Assembly (NCBI RefSeq): GCF_016586355.1
Contig: NZ_BLYI01000006.1
Span: 62,001-126,000 of the forward strand
Origin: Anaerostipes butyraticus
GTDB lineage: Bacteria > Bacillota > Clostridia > Lachnospirales > Lachnospiraceae
Length of the DNA: 64,000 nt
Direction of reading: 5' to 3'
Shown in pieces: positions 50,609 to 61,000 of the stretch (positions are counted from its first letter, which is position 1; every line of letters begins with the position of its first letter). Below the pieces are notes generated by a model. That model was given only the letters and a program-made list of their open reading frames with translations. It was not told where the DNA came from and did not search any database. Both the position numbers and the translations under genes were made by a program.

Positions 50609-51697
50609 ATGGGAAAAGTAATATTAACAGGTGACCGGCCGACAGGACGCCTTCACGTAGGGCATTATGTAGGCTCTCTGCGAAGGAGGGTAGAACTTCA
50701 GAATTCAGGAGAATACAGTGATATTTATATTATGATCGCGGATGCTCAGGCTTTGACAGATAATGCGGAACATCCGGAAAAAGTCCGTCAGAACATTGTT
50801 GAAGTAGCACTGGATTATCTGTCTGTAGGAATGGATCCGGAGGTGACAACGATTTTCATTCAGTCCATGATCCCGGAACTGTTCGAGATGACAGCCTATT
50901 ATATGAATCTGGTAACAGTTTCCAGACTTCAGAGAAATCCGACGGTAAAAAATGAAATTCAGATGCGTAATTTCGAGGCGAGCATACCGGTAGGATTTTT
51001 CACCTATCCGATCAGTCAGGCAGCGGATATCACGGCGTTCCGGGCCAATACTGTACCGGTAGGAGAAGATCAGATGCCAATGATCGAACAGACCAGGGAA
51101 ATCGTTCACAAATTTAACAGTGTCTATGGTGAGGATGTCCTGGTTATGCCGGAGATCCTTCTTCCGGAAAATGACGCCTGCAGACGTCTGCCGGGAATTG
51201 ATGGAAAAGCGAAGATGAGCAAATCTTTAAATAACTGTATTTATCTGGCAGACACGGAAAAAGAAGTGCAGCAGAAAGTTATGTCCATGTTTACAGATCC
51301 GAATCATATTAAGATTACAGATCCGGGACAGGTAGAAGGCAATACTGTATTTACATATCTGGATGCCTTCTGTAAAGATGAGTATTTTGAGGAATATCTG
51401 CCGGATTATGCGAGTCTGGAAGAATTGAAAGATCACTACCGCAGAGGAGGACTTGGAGATGTGAAGATCAAGAAATTCTTAAATAAAGTCCTTCAGGAAG
51501 AATTAGGTCCGATTCGTGAGAGAAGAGCATACTGGGAAAGCAGAATTCCGGAAGTGTATGAAATCTTAAAGAGTGGAAGCGAGAAAGCACAGAAGGTTGC
51601 GGCTGAGACATTAAAGAGCATGCGCACAGCTATGAAGATCAATTATTTTGATGACAGTGCGCTGATTGAAGAACAGATCCAGAAATATCAGGGATAG
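50609..51697 (+). CDS. trpS: Tryptophan-tRNA ligase
   Basis: 362 residues, class I synthetase. The HIGH-type motif is [13 protein letters not shown] (about 10-22), KMSKS is in [15 protein letters not shown] (about 196-210), and [16 protein letters not shown] (about 150-165) forms the ATP/tryptophan pocket. Slightly longer than the roughly 330 residues of B. subtilis TrpS and closer to the GDRPTGRLH... group common in Clostridia and lactobacilli. ACAGGAGGAAAGAAC before the ATG. The DUF218 gene follows by 3 bp. Confidence 0.95.
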   Translation: MGKVILTGDRPTGRLHVGHYVGSLRRRVELQNSGEYSDIYIMIADAQALTDNAEHPEKVRQNIVEVALDYLSVGMDPEVTTIFIQSMIPELFEMTAYYMNLVTVSRLQRNPTVKNEIQMRNFEASIPVGFFTYPISQAADITAFRANTVPVGEDQMPMIEQTREIVHKFNSVYGEDVLVMPEILLPENDACRRLPGIDGKAKMSKSLNNCIYLADTEKEVQQKVMSMFTDPNHIKITDPGQVEGNTVFTYLDAFCKDEYFEEYLPDYASLEELKDHYRRGGLGDVKIKKFLNKVLQEELGPIRERRAYWESRIPEVYEILKSGSEKAQKVAAETLKSMRTAMKINYFDDSALIEEQIQKYQG

Positions 51698-51700
51698 GAT

Positions 51701-52480
51701 ATGAAGACAGGATTCATATCGGATGTGAACCAGATAGCCGGGTTCCTGGCAGAGCGGAATATAGAAACTCTGAGCAGAGAAACCCTGAAGGCAGTGTCTG
51801 GACAAGAGCAGGCAGATGCGGTGCTGGTATTTGGAAATGATCTTCCATATACGGCGGAATTTGCGTCTGAAGTATTTAAAAAAGGAATTGCAAAAAAGAT
51901 GATTTTCTGCGGCGGCATCGGTCATTCCACAGGACGTCTCAGGAAAGCCGTGGGGGAGTCACCTGCATATCCGTGGGATACGCAGGAGCTGGAAGACTTA
52001 ACAGAGGCGGAAATTTATGCCCGGATTGCCTGTCAGATTTATAAAACGGATCCGGCAGACATTTATCTGGATAAAGAATCCACAAACAGTGGAGAGAATG
52101 CAGAAAACGCGCTGAAAATCATAAAGGAGCATGGGATTGGAAAACAGATTTTGATTCTGATTCAGGATCCGCTGCTTCAGAAGAGAGCGTCTGCTTCCCT
52201 GAAACGCTATGAGACAGAGAGCCGGATCATAAGTTATGCGCCATTTATTCCCCGGCTGAAGGAAGACGGCGCCTGGCAGACGGAGATAAAAAATTTGTGG
52301 AGCAGAGAGAGAATGCTCCAGCTGATTCTCGGGGAGATTTCCAGACTGCGGGATGATGAGAATGGATACGGACCCAGAGGAAAAGATTTTATTGTCCATG
52401 TGGATGTGCCGGAACCGGTGATCGGGGCGTATGAGAGATTGAAAAAAGAATATCCGGAGATAGAAAGCGGAGCCAGATAG
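51701..52480 (+). CDS. YdcF-like DUF218 protein
   Basis: 259 residues of the DUF218/YdcF fold: ADAVLVFGNDLPYTAEFASE (about 39-58), IFCGGIGHSTGRL (about 69-81), the conserved ESTNSGENAENAL motif (about 127-139), and ILIQDPLLQKRASASLKRY. Soluble, no membrane segment. YdcF proteins bind S-adenosylmethionine-like ligands in vitro, but their role is unknown. It starts 3 bp after trpS, so it is co-translated with it. Confidence 0.82.
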   Translation: MKTGFISDVNQIAGFLAERNIETLSRETLKAVSGQEQADAVLVFGNDLPYTAEFASEVFKKGIAKKMIFCGGIGHSTGRLRKAVGESPAYPWDTQELEDLTEAEIYARIACQIYKTDPADIYLDKESTNSGENAENALKIIKEHGIGKQILILIQDPLLQKRASASLKRYETESRIISYAPFIPRLKEDGAWQTEIKNLWSRERMLQLILGEISRLRDDENGYGPRGKDFIVHVDVPEPVIGAYERLKKEYPEIESGAR

Positions 52481-52632
52481 GCTTCGCTTTTTTGCCTCCA
52501 TAAGCCCGGAAATCTGTACAGATCCGGTGATATAAGAAATTTGTTTAAAAAAAGTTTAAAAAGTATCAGGAGATTTTTAAATAATTTCTGTTAGACTTTG
52601 CGTTAAAAGAAAAAACAGGAGGCGCAGAGCGT

Positions 52633-54966
52633 ATGAAAGAAAACGTATCCGGATTGTCCCTGCAGGAAGTGGAAGAAAGGCGCAGGCAGGGTCAGGGAGA
52701 AGGAAAAACAGAAAGTATAACGAAGAAGACATCACAGATCATATATGAAAATATTGTTACCTTATTTAATTTTCTGAACTTTTTGATCGCAGGATTGTTA
52801 TTTGCGGCAGGCGCATATTCCAATATGCTGTTTATTGCCATTATCATCTGCAATATCTGTATCGGAATCTTCCAGGAATTAAAGGCGAAAAAGCTGGTGG
52901 ATGAACTGTCTATCTTAAACCGGCCTTCCGTTAAAGTCATACGGGAAGGGAAGGAAGTGCAGATCGAACTGGATGAAATCGTAAAAGATGATCTGATGGT
53001 GTTAGAAAGCGGAAATCAGATCTGCAATGACGCGGCAGTTGCGGAAGGGAACCTGGAGGTCAATGAGTCGCTGCTGACAGGAGAAAGTGATCCCATCATC
53101 AAAGAAAAAGAAAGTGAGCTTTATTCCGGCAGTTTCGTGATTTCCGGAAAAGCCTATGCCAGAGTGACTCATGTAGGAGAAGAAAATTATGCGGCGAAAC
53201 TGGCCAGTGAGGTAAAAAAGGAAAAAAAGGTGGCGTCAGAGCTGCTGGGTTCCATGCGGAAAGTAACAAAATTTACCAGTTTTTTTATTCTGCCGCTGGG
53301 AATTTTATTGTTCCTTGAGGCATATTTCCTTAGAAATACACCGGCAGATACAGCCATTGTATCCACATCAGCAGCGCTTCTTGGCATGCTGCCAAAAGGA
53401 CTGGTTCTTCTGATTTCTGTATCACTGGCAGCAGGAGTGATCCGGCTGGCGAAGATGAAGATCCTCGTGCAGAATATATATTCTCTGGAGACGCTGGCCC
53501 ATGTGGACACTATTTGTCTGGACAAGACTGGAACGATCACAGATGGAAATCTAAAAGTCCGCCGAGTCATTCCCATGTCAGATTTCAATCAGGGAGAGAT
53601 AGAAGCTCTGGTAAAGTCATATATGGCTGCAAGTGACGACAATAATGCCACATTCCAGGCGTTGAAAGAACAGTTTGCGCCGGAAACGGTTTATTTACCG
53701 TCTCATAAAATCTCATTTTCCTCCAAAAGAAAATGGGGAAGCGTAAGCTTTCAGGAAGCAGGAACCATATTTGTGGGAGCGCCGGAACGGCTGCTTGGGG
53801 AGCTGCCGGAAAATCTGGAACAGGAGATGGAAAAAGGACACCGCGTAATCGTGATCGGTTATACAGGAAGCGGATGGGATCATGAAGAATCCCTTCCTGA
53901 AAACAGGATACAGCCGGTATATGCTGTGGTGCTGGAAGATACCATACGAAAGAATGCCAGGGAAACCCTGGATTTCTTCCGAAAGGAAGGTGTGGATGTC
54001 AAGGTGATTTCCGGAGATCATGTAAAGACAGTTTCCATGATTGCGAAAAGAGCTGGATTAAACCGATGGGCAGATGCGCTGGATATGTCGGCTTTGGAAG
54101 GAAAGATTGATTATGACAGAATCTGCCGGGATTTTGCTGTATTTGCCAGAGTAACGCCAAAACAGAAACAGGAACTGGTGAAGGCGATGAAACGTCAGGG
54201 ACATAAAGTGGCAATGACAGGAGACGGAGTCAATGATCTGCTTGCCTTGAGAGAGGCAGACTGCTCCATCGCCGTGGCGGACGGCAGTGATGCGAGCCGT
54301 CAGATTTCACAGATCGTTCTGATGGATTCTGATTTTACGAATCTGCCGCAGGTTGTAATGGAAGGAAGAAAAGTAGTGCACAACGTAACAAGAACTGCCG
54401 GTGTTTTCTTTATAAAAACGATTTATTCTGTGCTGGCATCCCTGTTTTGTCTCGTGTCCAATGTTCCGTTTCCCTTTATCCCGATACAGATTACATTGAT
54501 TGATGCTTTTGTGGAAGCATTTCCATCTTTTGTAACGATCCTGGAGTCTGATACAAGGAGAATCCAGGGAACATTTTTAAAGACAGCCCTTTTGAAAGCC
54601 ATGCCGTATGGAGTGACAGCCGCGCTTATGATTGCACAGATCAGCTGGATGGCACCGTTTACAGAACCGCAAAGACAGACGGTTATGTATCTGCTGTTGA
54701 TTTTTATTTCTGCTGCTGCGGTCATCAGGAGCTGTATTCCATTTACAAAACTCAGGATAGGAATCTGCACCCTGATGATCATAGGAATCACAGGTTCGCT
54801 GATCGTGCTGCCTGGTCTGTTTGAAATTGCTCCGATAACATTCTCCATGGGAGTTTTTGCGGCGGCAGAAGCCTTTGGAACTGTGGCGGCAGTCGCTCTT
54901 TTTGAAATGATCCGGAATGGAATTTTTGGAAGAAACTATGGCAAAAGGACAGAACTTCCGGTATGA
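52633..54966 (+). CDS. Cation-translocating P-type ATPase (HAD-IC)
   Basis: 777 residues. Actuator loop LLTGESDPI (about 151-159), transmembrane helix 4 with LGMLPKGLVLLISVSLAAG (about 249-267, LPKGL), phosphorylation site DKTGTITDG (about 297-305), hinge MTGDGVNDLLALREADCSIA (about 526-545), and six C-terminal membrane segments. The LPKGL in helix 4 resembles the PEGL/PxGL of Ca or Mg pumps but not the CPC of heavy-metal pumps. No N-terminal metal domain. The ion is not determined. Followed 31 bp later by a two-component system, so pumping may be signal-controlled. Confidence 0.9.
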   Translation: MKENVSGLSLQEVEERRRQGQGEGKTESITKKTSQIIYENIVTLFNFLNFLIAGLLFAAGAYSNMLFIAIIICNICIGIFQELKAKKLVDELSILNRPSVKVIREGKEVQIELDEIVKDDLMVLESGNQICNDAAVAEGNLEVNESLLTGESDPIIKEKESELYSGSFVISGKAYARVTHVGEENYAAKLASEVKKEKKVASELLGSMRKVTKFTSFFILPLGILLFLEAYFLRNTPADTAIVSTSAALLGMLPKGLVLLISVSLAAGVIRLAKMKILVQNIYSLETLAHVDTICLDKTGTITDGNLKVRRVIPMSDFNQGEIEALVKSYMAASDDNNATFQALKEQFAPETVYLPSHKISFSSKRKWGSVSFQEAGTIFVGAPERLLGELPENLEQEMEKGHRVIVIGYTGSGWDHEESLPENRIQPVYAVVLEDTIRKNARETLDFFRKEGVDVKVISGDHVKTVSMIAKRAGLNRWADALDMSALEGKIDYDRICRDFAVFARVTPKQKQELVKAMKRQGHKVAMTGDGVNDLLALREADCSIAVADGSDASRQISQIVLMDSDFTNLPQVVMEGRKVVHNVTRTAGVFFIKTIYSVLASLFCLVSNVPFPFIPIQITLIDAFVEAFPSFVTILESDTRRIQGTFLKTALLKAMPYGVTAALMIAQISWMAPFTEPQRQTVMYLLLIFISAAAVIRSCIPFTKLRIGICTLMIIGITGSLIVLPGLFEIAPITFSMGVFAAAEAFGTVAAVALFEMIRNGIFGRNYGKRTELPV

Positions 54967-54997
54967 TGAAGAAAAGGACAGGGTAAAGGAGAAAAAT

Positions 54998-56413
54998 ATG
55001 TCTTTAAAAAAGAGGATGTTTCGCAGCAATATGATGATCTTGTTTCTGGCGCTGTTTTCTCTGATGATGATCATACTGCTTGTGCTGCTTGCATTTGAGG
55101 ATTCCTTTGAACAACGTCTGGACGCGCTGGAACAGAGGAAACTGGATTCAAATGTTGTACAGGCTGTCTCGGAAATTCAAAAAACAGAAATAGAGAATTT
55201 CTCCGGGACACAGCAGAGGCTGAAAGAGTGGGGATATGAAACTGCGGTGATTTCCGGAGGAAAAATAGAACAAGGAAGCAGAAGTGAACAGATGTCAGAA
55301 CTTTTGGAGGTTACTGCACAGCTGGATTTATCGGAAGAGAAACCGGAAATCTTTTTCCGCCGGAATGTTACATTGATTGCCCAATATCATCCGGAAGGAA
55401 AGTATTGTGTGGCTGCGGCGCATTTTCCGAAAGAAGACTGGAAAAAGTCAATGGTAAAAAATTTGTTTCGCCCGTTTTTGATTGCTTTTTTTCTGATCGG
55501 CACGGGAGCCATTCTTGTGATTCTCCTTCTGTCTGCTTTTTTTACAAGACGGATGAACCGGGTGGTGATGGAGCCCCTGGAGAAACTGGGAAAAGGAGTC
55601 AGACGGATCAAAGACGGAAATCTTCGGGAGGACATTGTATATCAGGGTGAGCAGGAATTTGAAGATGTATGCCAGGTATTTAATGATATGCAGCATACGA
55701 TCCTTGCGGAGCAGGAGCAGCAGGCCAAAAATAAAAAAGCGAGAACAGATATGGTGGCAGGCATTTCACACGATCTGAGGACTCCACTGACTTCAGTTCA
55801 GGGATATATTAAAGGTGTGCTGGATGGGGTGGCGGATACGCCGGAAAAAGAATATCTGTATCTGAAGACTGCTTACGAATCTACAGAAGAGATGAACGTT
55901 CTTCTTCAGAAACTTTTTGATTTTTCCAGAATGGAGAGCGGACAGATGCCGTTTCATATGGTTTCTGCGGAACTTGGGGAATTTACCGCAGCCTGTATGG
56001 CACAGAAAGAAGCGGTTATGGATTCTAAGCAGGTACAGATTACAATGAAACAGGAACCGGAGTGGATTCCGGAAGTTATGCTGGATGTAGATCAGGTAAG
56101 GCGTATTTTTGATAATCTTCTGGAAAACAGTTTAAAATATGCCATGGTCCGGCCGGTGAAAATCCAGATCCGGGTCAGTGAGATAAAAGACTTTGTTTTG
56201 CTGGAGTGGAAGGATAATGGAAAAGGGGTTCCGGAAGAAAAACTGGACCGGATTTTCGAACGGTTTTACCGCTGCGATGAATCCAGAAATGAAAAAGGAA
56301 GCGGAATCGGACTTTCTGTAGTAAAATATATTATGGAACGCCACAATGGGAAAGTGGCGGCCGAGAATGACCAGGGATTAAAAATACAGCTCTATTTTCC
56401 GAAGGAGAGATAA
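54998..56413 (+). CDS. Sensor histidine kinase (HAMP-HisKA-HATPase)
   Basis: 471 residues from ATG 54998 (MSLKKRMFRSNMMILFLALF), with GTAAAGGAGAAAAAT upstream. Longer in-frame starts lie inside the ATPase gene. Two membrane segments (about 13-37 and 164-188) flank a 125-residue extracellular sensor. After a HAMP domain (about 189-240) come the phospho-His in ISHDLRTPLTSVQGY (about 257-271), N box DNLLENSLKYA (about 371-381), G1 DNGKGVPEEKLD (about 407-418) and G2 GSGIGLSVVKY (about 436-446). It is followed directly by its response regulator. Confidence 0.93.
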   Translation: MSLKKRMFRSNMMILFLALFSLMMIILLVLLAFEDSFEQRLDALEQRKLDSNVVQAVSEIQKTEIENFSGTQQRLKEWGYETAVISGGKIEQGSRSEQMSELLEVTAQLDLSEEKPEIFFRRNVTLIAQYHPEGKYCVAAAHFPKEDWKKSMVKNLFRPFLIAFFLIGTGAILVILLLSAFFTRRMNRVVMEPLEKLGKGVRRIKDGNLREDIVYQGEQEFEDVCQVFNDMQHTILAEQEQQAKNKKARTDMVAGISHDLRTPLTSVQGYIKGVLDGVADTPEKEYLYLKTAYESTEEMNVLLQKLFDFSRMESGQMPFHMVSAELGEFTAACMAQKEAVMDSKQVQITMKQEPEWIPEVMLDVDQVRRIFDNLLENSLKYAMVRPVKIQIRVSEIKDFVLLEWKDNGKGVPEEKLDRIFERFYRCDESRNEKGSGIGLSVVKYIMERHNGKVAAENDQGLKIQLYFPKER

Positions 56414-56414
56414 G

Positions 56415-57122
56415 ATGGCGAAGATTTTGATAGTAGAAGACGATAAAAAGATTGCCCAGCTGGAGAAAGATTATCTGGAAAGCAGCGGTTATGAGGCAGA
56501 TGTCATAGGGGATGGAACACAGGTTATCCCTGAAGTAAAGAAAAATTCCTATGACTTGATTCTTCTGGATCTGATGCTGCCGGGACTGAGCGGTTATGAT
56601 ATCTGCCGGACCATACGGGATGAGATTGATATTCCGATTCTTATGGTAACGGCACGGTCGGAAGCAGCCGATATCATCCGGGGACTGGGGCTTGGAGCGG
56701 ATGACTATATTACAAAACCTTTCGATCCTTCCCAGCTGATTGCCAGAGTACGTTCCCATCTGAAACGATATGCCCGTCTGACGTCTGACCGGGATACGGG
56801 AAGCAAAAATAAGGAAAATCAGGATCAGATTGCTGTGGCAGATTTGATTATAGAACCAAAGACCTGGAGAGTATGGAAAAACGGGAGAGAGATTAAACTG
56901 CCTAACAGGGAATTTAAACTGCTTTGTTTTCTGGCGGAAAATCCAAATCTTGTTTTTTCTAAAGAACAGCTGTTTGAAAAAATATGGGGATATGATTATG
57001 TTTCAGACGCGGCTACAGTTTCTGTTCATATTAATCGATTGCGGGAAAAAATAGAAGATGACGCAAGAAATCCTCAGATCATAGAAACCATCTGGGGAGC
57101 GGGATACCGGCTGAATCTTTAA
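56415..57122 (+). CDS. OmpR-family response regulator
   Basis: 235 residues. Receiver domain with ILIVEDDKKIAQLEKDYLE (acidic pair), phospho-Asp in DLILLDLMLPGLSG (about 47-60), Thr and Lys in MVTARSE and DDYITKPFD. The OmpR winged-helix domain follows (LPNREFKLLCFLAENPNLVF, about 156-175; VSVHINRLREKIEDD). Its ATG lies 1 bp after the kinase stop (GGAGAGATAAG as ribosome site). Likely target is the preceding P-type ATPase gene. Confidence 0.95.
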   Translation: MAKILIVEDDKKIAQLEKDYLESSGYEADVIGDGTQVIPEVKKNSYDLILLDLMLPGLSGYDICRTIRDEIDIPILMVTARSEAADIIRGLGLGADDYITKPFDPSQLIARVRSHLKRYARLTSDRDTGSKNKENQDQIAVADLIIEPKTWRVWKNGREIKLPNREFKLLCFLAENPNLVFSKEQLFEKIWGYDYVSDAATVSVHINRLREKIEDDARNPQIIETIWGAGYRLNL

Positions 57123-57137
57123 AAATCAGCAAAGAAA

Positions 57138-57173
57138 AAGAAACGATGCATTGAGAACGCATCGTTTCTTTTT
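57138..57173. terminator. Bidirectional terminator
   Basis: AAGAAACGATGC (57138-57149) / GCATCGTTTCTT (57159-57170), T-run on the plus side, A-run before it; lies between convergent response regulator and argG. Confidence 0.92.
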
Positions 57174-57187
57174 TATAGATCTGCAGA

Positions 57188-58411
57188 TTATTTCTGGCTT
57201 TCCTCAATTTCTTTCATCTTCATAGCGCGAACCTTTAATGGAAGTCCGAACAGAGTGATGAATCCTTCTGCATCATGATGATCATATAAATCACCTGTTG
57301 TGAAAGATGCAAGAGATTCGCTGTATAAAGAATATGGAGAAGTAGTTCCGGCTTTGATGATATTTCCTTTGTACAGTTTGAATTTTACTTCACCTGTTAC
57401 ATACTCCTGTGTGGATTCTACAAATGCCTGGATTGCCTCACGGAGAGGAGTAAACCATTTTCCTTCGTATACAACCTGAGCCAGTTTGTTGCCCATATCT
57501 TTCTTTACTTCCATGGTAGCGCGGTCTAATACCAGTTCTTCCAGCTGAGCATGTGCTTCCATAAGGATGGTTCCGCCTGGAGTTTCATAAACACCGCGGG
57601 ATTTCATTCCTACGACACGGTTTTCCACGATATCAACGATACCGATTCCATGTTTGCCGCCCAATGCGTTCAGCTTACGGATAATATCAGACACTTTCAT
57701 CTTTTCACCGTTGATGGAAGTAGGGATACCTTTCTCAAATGTCATGGTAACGTATTCACCCTCATCCGGAGCTTTTTCAGGAGAAACTCCAAGAACCAGA
57801 AGGTGATCATAATCCGGCTCGTTTGCAGGATCTTCCAGCTCCAGTCCTTCATGGCTGATATGCCATAAGTTGCGGTCGCGGCTGTAGCTCTGGTCAGCAG
57901 AGAATGGAAGATCGATGCCATGTTCTTTGCAGTATGCAATCTCAGATTCACGGGAATCCATGTTCCATTTGTCATCTCTCCATGCAGCAATGATCTTTAA
58001 GTCCGGAGCGAGAGCTTTGATACCAAGTTCAAAACGGATCTGGTCATTTCCTTTTCCGGTTGCGCCGTGGCAGATCGCAGTAGCGCCTTCTTTTCTTGCG
58101 ACATCAACCAGTGCTTTTGCGATTCCAGGACGAGCCATGGAAGTTCCGAGCAGATATTTGTTTTCATATACAGCGCCTGCCTGTACGCAAGGCATAATAT
58201 AATCATCGCAGAATTCATCTGTGATGTCTACAATATATAATTTGGAAGCACCGGAATATTTTGCTCTTTCTTCCAGTCCGTCCAATTCTTCTTCCTGTCC
58301 GCAGTCAACACAGCAGCAGATAACTTCATAATCATAGTTCTCTTTCAGCCAGGGAATGATGGCTGTAGTGTCGAGTCCTCCGGAATACGCTAAAACAACT
58401 TTTTCTTTCAT
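57188..58411 (-). CDS. argG: Argininosuccinate synthase
   Basis: 407 residues from ATG 58411 ([20 protein letters not shown]), with AGGAGGATATATAAG upstream. An in-frame ATG 28 codons earlier would begin in the promoter region. Joins citrulline and aspartate with ATP. The PP-loop AYSGGLDTT (about 8-16), [18 protein letters not shown] (about 112-129), [15 protein letters not shown] (about 173-187) and [13 protein letters not shown] are all present. Divergent from argCJBD; its promoter TTGCAA-17-TATATT lies at 58454-58482 on the minus strand. Confidence 0.97.
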   Translation of the reverse strand: MKEKVVLAYSGGLDTTAIIPWLKENYDYEVICCCVDCGQEEELDGLEERAKYSGASKLYIVDITDEFCDDYIMPCVQAGAVYENKYLLGTSMARPGIAKALVDVARKEGATAICHGATGKGNDQIRFELGIKALAPDLKIIAAWRDDKWNMDSRESEIAYCKEHGIDLPFSADQSYSRDRNLWHISHEGLELEDPANEPDYDHLLVLGVSPEKAPDEGEYVTMTFEKGIPTSINGEKMKVSDIIRKLNALGGKHGIGIVDIVENRVVGMKSRGVYETPGGTILMEAHAQLEELVLDRATMEVKKDMGNKLAQVVYEGKWFTPLREAIQAFVESTQEYVTGEVKFKLYKGNIIKAGTTSPYSLYSESLASFTTGDLYDHHDAEGFITLFGLPLKVRAMKMKEIEESQK

Positions 58412-58453
58412 CTTATATATCCTCCTAAGTAAATAAGTAATTGTCTGTCTAAT

Positions 58454-58482
58454 AATATACGTGATATGAGCGGGTTTTGCAA
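58454..58482 (-). promoter_or_regulatory. argG promoter
   Basis: On the minus strand TTGCAA (58482-58477), 17 bp, TATATT (58459-58454), 43 bp before the argG start codon. Confidence 0.65.
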
Positions 58483-58501
58483 GGACTTTTTTCATTTTGA
58501 A

Positions 58502-58556
58502 TGAATATTTATTGGAAAAGAATGAATAAAACGAAAAATAAATGTATATTTATGCA
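58502..58556. promoter_or_regulatory. Two candidate ArgR (ARG) boxes
   Basis: TGAATATTTATTGG (58502-58515) and TGTATATTTATGCA (58543-58556) each match the ARG consensus TGAATwwwwATTCA at 12 of 14 positions. They are 41 bp apart, about four helical turns. They sit between the argG and argC promoters, which would let one ArgR hexamer control both sides. Confidence 0.55.
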
Positions 58557-58562
58557 AAACTA

Positions 58563-58591
58563 TTGCATATTTTCAATTTCAGTTGTATACT
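58563..58591 (+). promoter_or_regulatory. argC promoter
   Basis: TTGCAT (58563-58568), 17 bp, TATACT (58586-58591), about 60 bp before the argC start; the second ARG box ends 7 bp upstream of the -35. Confidence 0.65.
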
Positions 58592-58651
58592 TAGGAACAA
58601 TTGATGATAAATATATGAAGAAAAACTAAAGAAAGTGCAGGGATGAGAAAT

Positions 58652-59692
58652 ATGATAAAAGCAGGAATCATTGGATCTACCGGGTATGCCGGCCAGGAGC
58701 TGGTAAGACTGCTGATGCAGCATAAGGATGCGGAAATTGTCTGGTATGGTTCCAGAAGTTATATTGATCAGAAATATTATGATGTGTTTCATAATATGTT
58801 CGAAATCGTAGATGACAAATGTCTGGATGATAATATAGAAGAACTGGCAGAGAAAGCGGACGTTGTATTTACCGCAACACCTCAGGGACTGTGCAGTTCT
58901 CTTGTATCAGAAGATGTTTTGTCTAAAACAAAGATTATTGATCTGAGTGCGGACTTCAGGATCAAAGATGTTAACCGTTATGAGGAATGGTATAGATTAA
59001 AACATCAGAGTCCGGAATTTATCAAAGAGGCAGTATATGGACTGTGTGAGATCAATCGTGAAGATATTAAAAAGGCAAGGCTGATCGCCAATCCGGGCTG
59101 CTATCCGACATGCTCCACGTTATCCATTTATCCAATGGCGAAAGAAGGACTGATTGATATGAACAGTATCATCATCGATGCAAAATCCGGTACTTCCGGA
59201 GCAGGACGAGGAGCAAAGGTAAACAATCTTTACTGTGAAGTCAATGAAAATATCAAAGCGTATGGAGTTGCGACCCATCGTCATACGCCGGAGATTGAAG
59301 ATCAGTTAAGTTATGCGTCAGGAGAAAAAGTCGTATTGAATTTTACTCCGCATCTGGTGCCGATGAACCGGGGAATCCTGGTGACCGCTTATGCGAATCT
59401 GAAAAAAGAAGTGTCTTATGAAGAAATTAAGGAAATTTATGATTCTTATTATAAAGAAGAAAAATTTGTAAGAGTTCTGGAAAAAGATGTCTGCCCGGAA
59501 ACCCGATGGGTGGAAGGAAGCAACTATGTAGATGTAAACTTTAAGATTGACCAGAGAACGGGACGCATTATTATGATGGGTGCCATGGATAATCTTGTAA
59601 AAGGGGCGGCAGGACAGGCTGTTCAGAACATGAACCTGATGTTTGGTCTGGATGAAGCAGAGGGACTGGAATTAGTTCCGATGTTCCCGTAA
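58652..59692 (+). CDS. argC: N-acetyl-gamma-glutamyl-phosphate reductase
   Basis: 346 residues from ATG 58652 (MIKAGIIGSTGYAGQELVRL). An ATG at 58643 is also in frame, but the AGGGATGAG element is better placed for the later one. NADP loop GSTGYAGQELVRLL (about 8-21), TATPQGLCSSL, catalytic Cys in NPGCYPTCSTLSIYP (about 146-160), KSGTSGAGRGAK (about 176-187) and the His in HRHTPEIEDQL. First gene of argCJBD. Confidence 0.96.
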   Translation: MIKAGIIGSTGYAGQELVRLLMQHKDAEIVWYGSRSYIDQKYYDVFHNMFEIVDDKCLDDNIEELAEKADVVFTATPQGLCSSLVSEDVLSKTKIIDLSADFRIKDVNRYEEWYRLKHQSPEFIKEAVYGLCEINREDIKKARLIANPGCYPTCSTLSIYPMAKEGLIDMNSIIIDAKSGTSGAGRGAKVNNLYCEVNENIKAYGVATHRHTPEIEDQLSYASGEKVVLNFTPHLVPMNRGILVTAYANLKKEVSYEEIKEIYDSYYKEEKFVRVLEKDVCPETRWVEGSNYVDVNFKIDQRTGRIIMMGAMDNLVKGAAGQAVQNMNLMFGLDEAEGLELVPMFP

Positions 59693-59741
59693 AAGTTATA
59701 AGATAGGACAGAAAATGAAATACAGAAAGGAATCATAGAAT

Positions 59742-60968
59742 ATGAAGATAATCGATGGAGGAGTTACCGCTCCAAAAGGTTTTCTGGCAGCAGGAATCCG
59801 TGCAGGTATCAAACCGGGAAGTGAAAAAAAGGATATGGCCATGATCTACAGTGAACAGCCGGCTGTCCTTGCGGGAACTTTTACAAGAAATATTGTAAAG
59901 GCAGCACCGGTTAAGTGGGATCAGAAACTGGTAAAAGAACAGGAAGCTATTCGGGCGGTTGTCGTAAATACAGGAATCGCCAACGCCTGTACCGGGACGG
60001 AAGGCTATGAAAATACGCAGGAAGAAGCGGCTCTTGCAGCCGGACTTCTGAACCTGAAACAGGAAGAAATCGCCATTGGCTCTACGGGAGTCATCGGGCA
60101 GCAGCTGCCAATGGATATTATTAAGGAAGGAATCCATCAGCTGGTGCCAAAGATTGCTCATGACCGGCAGAGCAGCCGGGATGCGGCAGAGGCAATCCTG
60201 ACAACAGATACAAAGTCAAAAGAAGCCGCTGTTTCCGTTGAGATTGACGGCAAAGAAGTAATCATAGGGGGCATCTGCAAAGGTTCTGGCATGATCCATC
60301 CAAATATGGGCACAATGCTTGGGTATATCGCAACAGATGCAGCCATTGATAAAGAGCTGCTGCAGGAACTGCAGAAAGAGATCGTAGAAGATACATTCAA
60401 TATGATTTCCGTAGATGGAGATACTTCCACAAATGACACCGTTCTGGTTATGGCAAACGCAATGTCAGGCTGTAAAAAGATACAGGAAAAAGACAGAGAC
60501 TATGAAGCATTCAGGGAAGGTCTCCTTTATGTAAACCGGGAACTGGCCAAACAAATTGCCGGAGATGGAGAGGGATGCACCAAGCTGTTTGAAGTTCACG
60601 TAGAAGGTGCGGATACGAAAGAGAATGCCAGGATCCTGAGTAAATCTGTTGTAACTTCAAGTCTTACCAAAGCGGCGATTTACGGAAAAGATGCCAACTG
60701 GGGAAGAATTTTATGTGCACTGGGGTATTCTGGAGTAAATTTTGATCCGGAAAAGGTAGATATTGCTTTTGAAAGTGCTGTGGGAACGATCGATATCGTA
60801 AAAGATGGAATCGCGGCAGATTACTCAGAAGAAGAAGCAACAAAGATTTTATCAGAAGAGAAAGTAACAGCAAAGATCCATGTCCACAATGGAGAAGAAG
60901 AAGCAACTGCATGGGGATGTGATCTGACACATGATTATGTCAGCATCAATGCAGATTACAGATCATAA
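59742..60968 (+). CDS. argJ: Bifunctional ornithine acetyltransferase/N-acetylglutamate synthase
   Basis: 408 residues. Recycles the acetyl group from acetylornithine to glutamate. [20 protein letters not shown] start, [10 protein letters not shown] (about 80-89), the autoproteolysis site in [18 protein letters not shown] (about 183-200, cut before the Thr of GTMLG), and [17 protein letters not shown] (about 312-328). Whether it also makes N-acetylglutamate from acetyl-CoA cannot be told by eye, but no argA or argE is in the window, which suits a bifunctional enzyme. Ribosome site AGAAAGGAATCATAG. Confidence 0.95.
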   Translation: MKIIDGGVTAPKGFLAAGIRAGIKPGSEKKDMAMIYSEQPAVLAGTFTRNIVKAAPVKWDQKLVKEQEAIRAVVVNTGIANACTGTEGYENTQEEAALAAGLLNLKQEEIAIGSTGVIGQQLPMDIIKEGIHQLVPKIAHDRQSSRDAAEAILTTDTKSKEAAVSVEIDGKEVIIGGICKGSGMIHPNMGTMLGYIATDAAIDKELLQELQKEIVEDTFNMISVDGDTSTNDTVLVMANAMSGCKKIQEKDRDYEAFREGLLYVNRELAKQIAGDGEGCTKLFEVHVEGADTKENARILSKSVVTSSLTKAAIYGKDANWGRILCALGYSGVNFDPEKVDIAFESAVGTIDIVKDGIAADYSEEEATKILSEEKVTAKIHVHNGEEEATAWGCDLTHDYVSINADYRS

Positions 60969-61000
60969 AAACTGAAAAAAGAGAAAGAAGGAGAAAAAAG

